From Corbicula japonica (Eukaryota; Mollusca; Bivalvia; Venerida; Cyrenidae): a DNA stretch of 64,000 nucleotides. A program made the translations under genes and the position numbers. How positions within the stretch are numbered: position 1 is the first letter of the stretch; every line of letters begins with the position of its first letter. Below are positions 1 to 12,500 of this stretch, in pieces. The stretch lies in the NCBI GenBank assembly GCA_038501625.1, contig JAZAYU010000001.1, positions 9,351,374 through 9,415,373 on the forward strand, written 5' to 3'. The notes under the pieces were generated by a model. It saw nothing but the letters and a program-made list of their open reading frames with translations. It was not told the origin of the DNA and ran no database searches.

Positions 1-419
1 AATATCACAAATTCTTCTGATCATTACTGTATAATGAGAGTATTTATTGTGTGTAAATATAAGGATTGAATCAATATTTGATGTTTTTCATTTGGGTATG
101 AAAAACAGTTGGAATGTTTATAGTACGTGTAAAACCGAGCACACACTTTAAACAACCAAACCGTTTTCCATACAAAAATGAAAACCATCATATATTAATT
201 CAATCCTTAATTAAGTGTTTTTCACAACTTACTGTTTCATTTGAGACCAGTGTAGACCACAATTAGCCAGCACATCTGGGCTGTTTGATCAGGGTCTACA
301 CTGTAAGACATTCTTTCATAGTCAATACATTTCTGGAAAAAAACAGACAGACAAACATCTTTTAGTTATAATAATTAAGCTTAAATATTATGATCTTCTG
401 CATATTAATGTCTATTTAC

Positions 420-567
420 CAGTTTCTGTTTGTCAGAATCACTGCAGTCCACTGCCATGTATTTAAGTCGTTTCTTGGAATTCTCTAGGAACCTGACCAT
501 GTTGTCATGCACACCACACAGGTGACCGTATCTATGTTGATCTTGTAAGTCCATGTTACCCAAGTCC
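420..567 (-). CDS. Exon 21, last exon inside the window
   Basis: 148 nt between acceptor ATTTCAG and donor CTG|GTAAAT. Reads MDLQDQHRYGHLCGVHDN, then RFLENSKKRLKYMAVDCSD. It ends in phase 0 at a donor, so at least one more exon lies to the left of position 1. Confidence 0.85.
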
Positions 568-3500
568 CTGAAATTGAGGTTACCATAATTAACTCAATGT
601 TATGAAGTAGACTCATCACCGTACAGAGTTAGCTTTACAGTCCGTCTAGCTGATATTGATATTAGTACCTAGTAATCATGAATTTGCAAATTAAAACTTA
701 AGGAAAATTCAAACATAATCTCTTACTCCTCTTTTTACTTTGATCACACCTTTCCAGGGCAACCATTTATTCATTTATTGACCCTTTACTTCATGGATAT
801 AACTTTTATCTCATGTGCAACCAGTGTAAATCCAGCCTGCATATCTACATAATCTAGTCAGAATCTACACTGTTTGCTTCTCAGTCAGAAATAAAATCAT
901 GAATATCAAAGCAAACTTGAATATCAACAACATTTCATGGAGTGAAGGATAAAGCTGGTGAATTCAGGAGTGCATGATAGCTTCTTTTTTTTAATCTGAT
1001 TATATCAACAACATTTCATGGAGTGAAGGATAAAGCTGGTGAATTCAGGTGTGCATGATAGCTTCTTTTTTAAAAAATCTGATCTGTCCCATTACTTTAC
1101 AGTAACTATAAAATAAATAATCACAAGCTTTAGTATCAATAAAAGCCTTGAATCTGACTGTATGGCCTTATCCATTTAGGAAATTAAGCTTAGTATTTGT
1201 AACATTTGGAACATGAGGAGACCAAGATAGGCCATCAAGGCTGATCAGCATTTACATCATTCACTATTCAGTCTATAAATATATGTAAACAGAACATCCC
1301 TATCAACAATAAATGGACTGACTCAAATATAAAGAAAAGTCAAGTTCATTTCATTAATTTAGCAGGTAAATAAACAACAACATACACACTTACTTCTCCA
1401 GTTCAGTGATAGAATGTTTAACATTAGCCAGTTCTGTCCAGCTGCTCTGGTCCAGCTGTTCTATCTGCTGCTGAATAATCTGTAGTTTCCCTGCAGGGTC
1501 AGACGAGCCCTGGCTCATCCCCACCACCAAAAACTGTGTTCCAGTAAACTCATCCTTAGGTTCCTCTACAACTTTCTCCTTCTTTGACTTGTCGGCCTGG
1601 AAAAATATCCACACTGCATCTCTTAACCTTTGTTTACCTGTATATCCCCATAAGTGATTAGTGTAGATCCAGATCTGCCTGCACATCTGTGCAGGATCTC
1701 TTTCTAGGGAAGTGAGCAGAGGAGATCTTGATCATACTGCATGGTATAAAAGCTACAGTATAGCCCCATTTGGTGACCACCCTTGGCTGGAGGTTATAAA
1801 ACTGAGATTGGAAACCAGTCGCCATTTCAGCCAATCAGATGCTTGAGATTTGAGACTGGTTTCCATGCTCAGCTTTATAACCTTGGGTACTGATTTCTAG
1901 ACCACCCTGCTATTTTGAACATTGTTTATTTTCCTAAGTTATAGTCAATGGTCGCTTGCCCCAAATAATACAACCACCCTGCTCTTCTGTAATGTGACCA
2001 CTTTCTACAGCCCAAAATCACTAAATTCTTTTTATGTTGATCCCTAAATTATAAATATCAACTGAACGGCAATTGTTTCAAATATACAGTCTAAAGTCAT
2101 AATCGTTCTGCAAACCATCTCATTATTCAAATGTGCTGCCCATAGTAAGGACTTTAACTTCTTCCTGCAGTATATGCCTATCACAAACTGTTGGACTGTG
2201 CACAAGAGGCAGAAGACTTTGATGAGCATGCATGTTTAACGAGTAACTGCAAAACAGAGTGCCATAATTTTTTTTCCTTAATGTGGCTGTTGCAACACTC
2301 CCAATCAAGAGCCATGCCCAGTTACAACCTCAAACCATGTCTTGTTATAAAACTCAGGGCCCTGATCTATATATCTGTATCTCCAAAATCTTGTGAAACA
2401 AATCTGCAATCTACAAACAAAATCTACTATCAGTTTTCTGTTGAAAGCCATATACACTTTTTACCCTTTACTCATTTGTGCTGTTCGCTTTTAGAGTTGT
2501 TAGGTTATTTCTGACCAAGAAGCAAACAGTCCACATCCTTATCAGATGGAACAGATGGAACACGTTAAAGGTGTATCTATGAAGTAAACGGTTAAAGAAG
2601 TGATGACTATAACTGGGAGGGAACAAGTCCTTGTAAATAAGATCAAATCGGAAGCTTGCATACCATTTTTCCAAGCACTTCATCCCAGATTGCTGCAGTC
2701 TCCGGATAGAAGTTGCGAATTTTTACAGTAGAATCCTTGGTGGTAAATGCCGGATACATCCCCTCGGATGAGAATGTGTGCTCTACCTCATATATCTAGG
2801 CGGAAACAGAAGCACAATTTTAATTTCAATGAGTTTAAACTTATTTATTTTATAATGATTGTGAAACAAGTTATTCCAACTTATACTAATCACGCTCGAT
2901 GACTGCTTCCAGTACTCACGCCAAATGTGGGTTGGGGAAATTGCAGATGAATCTCATCCCTGCTGGGATTCGAACCCGCAATCTACAGATCTGGAGTCTG
3001 ACGCTCTACCCCTAGACCACAATTCTTCCATTCTTCCAAATATCAGTTAATGCCATTAACAGGTTTTATCAACATATCAAAATTTACAGAGAAGAAAATT
3101 TAATTCCCCAGCACAGAATGCTGCTGATGTTGTTTTGAAGTACTGCAACATTACTTTCCTTCTGAATGCAACAAAATTCTTGAAGTTTGAGCTTTTATAG
3201 AGGCATTGTTTACAAATTGAAATAATTTGTGATTATCATATTTTTATATTTGGCCACTGTTCTTGGTGTGTTAATGTTTACACTGAAAATTACATACACA
3301 ATGGGAAATGAACCAACTTGCAAAACTTTGACTAGAAATACAATTCATAAAAGTAATCACATCAAATATTTTTATACATAAGTTTAAAATACATTAATTT
3401 AAAAATTGTTGAGACAATATCAAATGTGTACATTTTTGTCTGATTGTACACTTTTCATTAAGTTCTGGTAAAGCAAGGCCGGATAGCTCTATAACACAAC

Positions 3501-6500
3501 AATCTTTCTACTGTTGCTCAAATTCAAACATGTACACCATACGAAATCAAAGAAAATATATTAAAGTAGATAATGGATTTCCCGATGTCTGATAAACAAA
3601 AAGCCATAAGGAGTTATTTCATAGTACTAAATATATATAATCCAAAAGGTTGTCACTGAATAAGATATCTCATATGATGAGATTTAAGAACGTGAAGCCA
3701 GTCCGGGACTCGAAACCAGGACCCTCGATTACAGGGTGAGTACTCTCCTGATTGAGCTATTGGGGCTTCCATATCTTTTCCTCAGATTATAGTGACTAGA
3801 TTTGTATGTAACAGAACAAATATGCAACTACACAAAATATTGAGACTGTTTTACACAGTTTCAGCCTAAATGTGACTATTTAAACAGTTTGCCCATTTTC
3901 TCCCTAACTGAGACATGCTGAAACCATTTACACATTTTCTCCCAGTGACATAATGAAACTGTTTACACATTTTCTCCCTGTGACATAATAAAACTGTATA
4001 CACATTTTCTCCCTGTGACATAATGAAACTGTTTACACATTTTCTCCCTGTGACATAATGAAACTGTTTACACATTTTCTCCCTGTGACATAATGAAAAT
4101 GTTTACACATTTTCTCCTTGTGACATAATGAAACTGTTTACACATTTTCTCCCAGTGACATAATAAAACTGTTAACACATTTTCTCCCTGTGACATAATG
4201 AAACTGTTAACACATTTTATCCCTGTGACATAATGAAACTGTTTACACATTTTCTCCCAGTGACATAATAAAACTGTTAACACATTTTCTCCCTGTGACA
4301 TAATGAATCTGTTTACACATTTTCTCCCTGTGACATAATGAAACTGTTTACACATTTTCTCCCTTTGACATTATAAAACTGTTTACACATTTTCTCCCTG
4401 TGACATAATGAAACTGTTTACACATTTTCTCCCTGTGACATAATGAAATGTTTACATATTTTCTCCCTGTGACATAATGAAACTGTTTACACATTTTCTC
4501 CCTGTGACATAATAAAACTGTTTACACATTTTATCCCTGTGACATAATGAAACTGTTTACACATTTTCTCCCAGTGACATAATAAAACTGTTTACACATT
4601 TTCTCCCTGTGACATAATAAAACTGTTTACACATTTTATCCCTGTGACATAATGAAACTGTTTACACATTTTCTCCCTGTGACATAATGAAACTGTTTAC
4701 ACATTTTCTTCCTGTGACATAATGAAACTGTTTACACATTTTCTCCCAGTGACATAATAAAACTGTTAACACATTTTCTCCCTGTGACATAATGAAACTG
4801 TTTACACATTTTCTCCCTGTGACATAATGAAACTGTTTACACATTTTCTCCCTGTGACAAAATGAAACTGTTTACACATTTTCTCCCAGTGACATAATAA
4901 AACTGTTAACACATTTTCTCCCTGTAACATAACGAAACAGTTTACACATTTTCTCCCTAACTAATGAGACTTAACTCAATGTGAAGATTATCCGAGTACT
5001 CAAGTACCAATTTTACTACTCACTGCCATCCCTACTTAAATTTTTTTTACACATTTTACCCCTAAATATGACTGGTTTTAATCAAGTTATAGCAATTACT
5101 TACAAGTATTCCATTTTTGTAGAACTGTATTGTCAACTTTTGATGAGGTGCAACATCACCATCTTCATCAAACTTTATGGGGACATTATCCTCAAATGGT
5201 GCAATCTTCACAGTAACTATGTCCCCTGAATTTATTTTGCCATCGTCGATGTCATCCTTTCTGCCCCTAACATCACCTGAACCACTGTTCTGGTAATATC
5301 TGCAAAAAATCCAGCAGCTTCATGAATCTTGTAAAATAATATGTAATCTTTTTATTTCCCCTGGACTTTATTTGGGCATTTGGGCAAATGCTCCATTCAA
5401 AACATCAGCAAAATTTATACATGTATTGGTCCCTGCAAATTAAAATTCCAAAGTATTGGAAATGTAATTAAAAAATAAAAGCTGGAGCTACGGGTTAAAG
5501 ATAATAACTAAATGGGTGTTCAGTTGAACACTTGTGTCGCCCTCTGGTACAATGTCGGAAAAAATGTAAGTTCAAAAAGGGGCATAACTCCATCTTGACT
5601 GAAACAACATCTCATCATCACGAGTGTGTTGTCTTGAGCAATATAATTTGGAAGTTTCATGAAGAAATATTGAGAAATGGCAAAGTTATAGCCAACATTA
5701 AGTTTTCGTGTAAAAATCCAAGTACAAAAAAGGGGCGTAACTCCAACAAATATGACCCTGACCTAAAGAATTTTGCATCATCATGAGCATGTTGATAAGC
5801 AATATAATTTGAAAGTTTCATGAAGAAGTACATTGTATAGAGAAATGGCAAAGTTATAGCCAATGTTAAGTTTTCATGTCAAAATCCAAGTACAAAAAGG
5901 GGCATAACTGCAACAAATATGACCTTGACCTAAAGATTTTGGCATCATCATGAGTGTGTTGTCATAAAAAATACAATTTGAAAGTTTCATGATGAAATAT
6001 TGAGAAATGGCAAAGTTATAGCCAAGATTAAGTTTTCATGACAAAATATGAAAAGGGGCATAACTTTGTGGCATGTGACCTTGACCTAAAGATTTTAGTA
6101 TCAATAAGACCATGTTGTTGTAAGCAATATATTTTGAAAGTTTGATGAAGAAATGTTAAGAAATGGCAAAGTTATAGCCAACGTTAAGTTTTCCTGACGA
6201 AAAAGGGACATAACTCCATCAAATGTGACCTTGACCTAAAGAGTTTGGCATCATCATGACCGTGTTGTCATAAGCTGTATGATTTGAAAGTTTGATGAAG
6301 AAATATAAAGAAATTGCAAAGTTATAGCCAACGTTAAGTTTTCGTCACGAAAAAGGGACAAAACTCCATCAAATGTGACCTTGCCCTAAAGAATTTGGCA
6401 TCATCATGACCGTGTTGTCATAAGCAATATAATTTGAAAGTTTGATGTAAAAATATTAAGAAATGACAAAGTTATACCCAACGTTAAGTTTTCGTGTAAA

Positions 6501-9500
6501 AATCCAAGTACAAAAAGGGGCATAACTCCATCAAATGTGACCTTGACCTTGAGAATTTGGCATCATCTCGAGCTTGTTGTCATTAGCAATATAATTTGCA
6601 AGTTTGATTAAGAAATGTTAAGAAATGGCAAAGTTATAGCCAACATTAAGTTTTCGTGACGGACCGACGGACGGACGGACCGACCGACGGATGGACAAAA
6701 CGGTCCCTATGTATCGCCATTTCTTCGAAAGGGCAACACAAAAATGAGATTGATGATTAGTATCACAGTTAAAGCATTTCATTTATTCATTCCCAGACTT
6801 GTCTAAAACTTAATTTGTTTCATAAATTTCCTGAATTTTCTATTTATTGTTAAGAAAGAGTATAAAGTTCAGAATTTCCAGTCTTATGCAGATGGTTGGT
6901 TGAAATTGATGGAAGTCTACAAAGTGACCAATCAAGCACAGGAGATCTGAGATAACTTTCTGGACTGATTGTCATGAACTGGAGACCAGCCTGAAATCTA
7001 AAACAACTGATTGGTTAAAGCAAAACTCAGTCTACAAACTAATCAATCGAAAGTGAGAGATTGCAGAAATGTCTTCGAACTGTTTTTATCATGAGCCCAA
7101 GATCATAAAAGTAAATCTGGAGACAAGTCTCAAATCTCAAGCATCTGATAGGCTGAAATAGCTGACGCTTGAGATTTGAGACTGGTCTCCAATCTTAATT
7201 TTATGATCTAAGGCCCCGAGGCCTTGGTAAATATAACATCACAGACATGACTGGGTACTTACTGTCCATTATCAGCATGAAATCCAAGTTGGTCTTGTTT
7301 CCATCCAATGAAACTATTCTTTTCCACAAAGTCTGGCTCCGTGACACCAATACCGAACAGTTTCTGGCTGTCTAACGTCATCACCTGCACTGTAAACTCC
7401 AGCAAATCTTTATTGAATGGTGTTTTGCCCATAAACCAACCATAATTTCTACCCAAGTTTTTCTCTGGAAAAGGGTTCCTTAAAAGACAATAAAGAAAAC
7501 AGAAAATTCAAGTCTTTTAACCTTTTACTTCGTGAATATGCCTTTTATCACATGGGCAACCAACATAGATCCAGATCAGCATGCACATTCATGCCATCAG
7601 ATCTGGATCTACACAGTTAGATTCTATGCCAGAAATAACCTAATGAATCTAACAGTGAACACTGTAGATCCTGATCAGACATTATGGATTGACAGGCTGA
7701 TCTTCTACACTGATCACATAGGATAAAGGCTGCATCCAATAAGTTAAAGATTGATTGTTGCTGGGGATTTAGAATGTTTAAACTACTGAATATCACACAA
7801 CTTGAATAAAGTTTGAATAAACCAAGTTTGTTAAAAAAAACCTAGTGTTTTGAGAAATATCCGCATTCTTACAATCTTACCAAAGTAAACTCTATGTTAT
7901 AAACAGTGACTCTAAGAACTCTATGTTATAAAAAGTTATATAAATGCTTGCATACCAGTTCAAACTGAAAAGAATATATTCAGTTTGGCCTACTGGGTTT
8001 AACAAGATGCCATTTGTCCAGCTAACACGGTAAAGAGTGTCAAAGGTATGTGTAACAACTTGTATTTTCAGCATGTAAAGGATTAAACATGTGACCTACT
8101 TGTATTCACACACTCCATCATCGGTTATATTCAGGTAATGTAGCCTGCCAACTGTGATCCTGTCTCTGTATGGTGCCTGGATGTCAATAAAATTTCAATA
8201 TAGAACTCTCTTTACAACAAGAGCCCAAGATCATAAAACTTAGTTTTGAGGCCCATCTCAAATCTCAAGCATCTGATTGGCTGAAATGGAGACCAGTATC
8301 TTTTTCAGCCAATCATAATCATTAAACTTAGTCTGGAGACCAGTCTCAAATCTCAGCATATGATTTGCTGAAATGGAGACCAGTATTTCAGCCAATCAGA
8401 TGCTTGAGATTTAAAAATGGTCTCCAGTTTAAGTTTTATGATCTTGGGCAACTGTGTAGAAATGTCTGTCTGAACTCACACTAACAGACAATTCATAGAG
8501 CTTTGTTTATAAGCTTGCATTTAATAAAACAGTAGAGTGTAAAGTTTTATTTATAATATAGAATTATAAACAAACAGCAAGGTGTAAGTTTTTCTCTTAT
8601 CTCACATTAAGAGTGAAATTCAGATCTTTCTTTCTAAGCATACAATAATGGCAAGCTTTCTTTATAAACGTAGACCTACCACTTCTTTATAACATGCATA
8701 ATATTTTGATATCCCGGAAGAATAAAAAATAATCCCAATATTTTGATCCTAATCCCCTAATTTCCTGATATCACAGATCAAAATCCTGATATCGTGCCCG
8801 CTGTAAAATCTAAAAGAGCCGAATATGCAGTTATGTATCTCAAGCCAACTTACAGGTTTCCTGTATTGTGGTCTGTAATTCCGGAGAGTGAGAATGTCTC
8901 CTGTCCCGGCGATACCGACAAACGGCACCAGTCTGCTCTTTGACTTCAATGTGAATTTCACTGAAGACTTCCAAATCTGTTCAAAATGAAAACAATTTAT
9001 TAAAATGAGTAAGTATTAAACAAAAATAAGCATTAAATAAAATGAAGGATTTAAATGCAAAACTATTGTTGCTCGTAAAAGAAACAGAATGAGATTTGCT
9101 TGATTTGAAATCTGTATCTGAACAAGTCAACACATGTTGTATAATGTGAACTGGCCAGATTGAACTCTTTCTGCAAATGAGCTTCAGTCATGTGATCTAT
9201 TCAAAATGTTGAATGATGAAGCAACTGTGTTGTTTAAAAAAGAACATCTGATGGTCAATTCAAATAGTCTGCAAAGGAAGCATATGGAGGAGTCAGTTGC
9301 ATGTGCATGTGTAGAAATGCAGTAAAAAAAGTCATTTTGTTTTTGTTTTGTTGAATAAAAAATACTCACTAAATTGAGATTATAGCTCCCCAAGATAAAG
9401 AAAATCTGTTATCATGAAAAATATTGAACAACTGGACTGTCACCTACTGACAATCATTCATTGGTTTTCGACTGCTAGCATTCCAGTTTAAAAATGAATT

Positions 9501-12500
9501 TTTTATCTGTTAAATAACTATTACAGTAAATCCACTTGAGTGCTACCTGTTTTTCATTGTGAAGAAATGTCATGTTCACATCTGTGGTGTCACTGCCTTC
9601 CTCAGTAACTTCAAAGTCCACTGTGAACCTATCGCCAACTTTAATCACCTCGATATTCAATATCTCCTTGGATTCTGCCTCTTTTGCATTCCTTGCTTCA
9701 ATTCTGTGAGTATATTATCTCAAATCATAAAATGGCAAATATGTAAGTGACCTATTATAATACTTGAGCCTCTGATCCAGATATGGGTTGTATGACTGGG
9801 AAATGCTACAAAGTCTATGTAGTGTAGAAATTTATTAACTACAAATGAAATTTAGAGACAGTACTTCACATATATACAAGTTTTTGCTCTTAAAAGCCAA
9901 CAAGGTTAACCCTGATAGCATGGACTACCAAGGGACCAACAAGCTCTCTAATTATTGGACTATTATGCTTACATCCTTGAGAAAGTTACAATAAGTATCT
10001 CTCGCTGGAGAGATGAACAATTATTATCATTCCTGTTTCAACTCTTTCTTTACAGTTTCTTGAAATCACACTGAACATTACAAACCCTACAGCAACCTTG
10101 GATACCTGCAAATGTTATTGGGAGGACTCATTTCATGATGGATCTATAATTAATTTTATATTAACCTTTTATTCCATACATGCATTTTACTGCATGTGCA
10201 AAGTGTAAATCCAGATCAGCCTGCACATCCATGCCATATAATCAGAATCTGAACTGTCCAGAAATAACCTAATAAATCAAAAAGTGAACAGTGCAGATCA
10301 TAACAGATGGCACAGATTTGCTAGCTGATCTGGATCTATACTGTTCGCCCATACCATAAAGGCGTATCAGTTATATATGGAGGAAAGGGTTAATCTAACA
10401 TCAGTTGAATTTAAAAATATATATCAACTCTGTGTGGACTCATGTTATAAAGTGTTGATGAAGTGTCATGTTTCAAAGTATAAGGAGCAAGGGTAGCTAA
10501 ATGGCAGAAACTTTAGAAACTTACATGCTTGCAACTGTGATTCTGAAATATAAACAAAATTCTTGTAAATCAAAATGACAAGTTGATTGTTTAGAAACTT
10601 TGATAAAATGTTGGTTATATAGAGTGTTGTTATGCCATTTAAACATGTTGAGTAATGTTTCTGTCCATCACTTGCTCAAGAAATGGACACACAAGTGTAC
10701 TGAGATATGATGTCAACAAAATACATTTACACAAAGTCTCTGACAGTAAAGAGTTGCAGTTCTTAGATAAACAACAAGAGATCATCGAAGACTGTTGATG
10801 CTCCCCGAATGGGTGCTTTGTCACAAAAACGATTAGCTGTATAACTATCGAGGTTAATTTTGAAAACTGTGTAGTCAGGGATTTCCATAGCCCAGGGGTC
10901 ATCTGAACCCTGTTGAGAGTTTTGAAGGGGCCATAATCAGGACTGAAGGTTATAAAACTGAGTTTGGAAACCAGTCTCAAATCTCAAGCATCTGATTGGC
11001 TGAAATGGCGACTGGTTGCCATTTCAGCCAATCAGATGCTTGAGATTTGAGACTGGTTTCCATGCTCAGCTTTATAACCTTGGGCACAGATCATCAGGAG
11101 TCATATCTTGTGTTCATTGAACTTTACTACTTATAAAAATGCTTTAATGTCATTTCAATATATTTTCAAGGGTGAAATAGGTATTTACATCATAAATACA
11201 ATGCAATACAGAAAAGTTATCCTTAAAAATTTTACCACCTTTCCTAAATTCTCCTGCATCAAAGCTTAGAAATAGATGGGGTCATAAGTCGAAAAATCTG
11301 AATTTGCTTGCATCAAAATGCAAGAATCTGCATCTGTTGAAATTTTTGTGTAGTGCTATAAAATGAGACAATTTTAAAATCCAACTATAAATAACAAAGT
11401 TATGGACCAGACACAATTTTGCTTCAAAGTCATGCTGTGACCTTGAGCTTCAAGCGACCCAAATAATGCACAACATGTTGCCTTGATATGATGATCATTT
11501 CTGTGAAATATTTTTTAAATCCAAATATAAATAACAGAGTTATGGAATGGACACAATTTTGCTTCAAGATCATGCTGTGATCTTGACCTTCAAGATAGCG
11601 ACCCAAATGTTGCACGCGACACGTCGTCTCAATATGGTTGTCATTTCTGTAAAATAATTTTAAAATCCATCTTCAAATAAAAATGTTATGGGCCAGACAT
11701 GATGTCGCTACAAGGTCAAGCTGTGACCTTGACTTTGGTAGCGGCCAAAATTTGTGCACGACGTCGTCTACATGTGGTGATAATTTCTTTGAAATAATTA
11801 TAAAATATGACTTCAAATAACAAAGTTATGGGTCGGGCCCAATTTTGCTATGAGGTCATGCAGTGACCTTGACTTTAAAGGCAGTGAACCAAATGTTGTG
11901 CGCAACACATCGTGTCATTGTGGTGATAATTTCTGTGAAATAATTTAAAAATCTGACTTCAAATAATGTAAAGATTTTTTTATTTTCAAGATGAAAATAT
12001 GTCCTAAATCAGACATAAGGTTTGGATCCCTTATAGGACACCCTGAGCAGAAACACAAGAAAATATGAATATGTAATCATGGAAATTTAAAACTTGGTGA
12101 AAGATGCAAGGTTCAAGTCTGCTCCATACTTATTTATCAGTAAGATTGACTGATACTTACTGTTCTAAATTTATTGTGATGACAAGGGAAACAAAACTGA
12201 CGATGGAACTATAACAGATGAAAGGTTCAACTGAAGAATGATCTTACATGTTTGGATTTTTTTCGTCACTACAGGAGACACATTTCTCATGAGTTGGTTT
12301 ATTTTCTGTCTTACACTTGTCACATGTCCACTTCTCTCTGAAACAAAATTGTGACATACAAACATTTCATTAGACGAGGTTTTTAAATAGTGTTTAACCC
12401 TTAACACCATATAAATGGCTTTTATCACATGTCTGCACGTCTCTGCCTTCTGATCTGGATCTACACTGTTCACACATGTAAGAAGGTATATCTAAGAAGT

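Noticed and set aside
3866..4844. Minus-strand open frames with repeats like MCKQFHYVTG
   Set aside because: They exist only because a 35-bp minisatellite cycles through all three frames; no start context or conserved domain.
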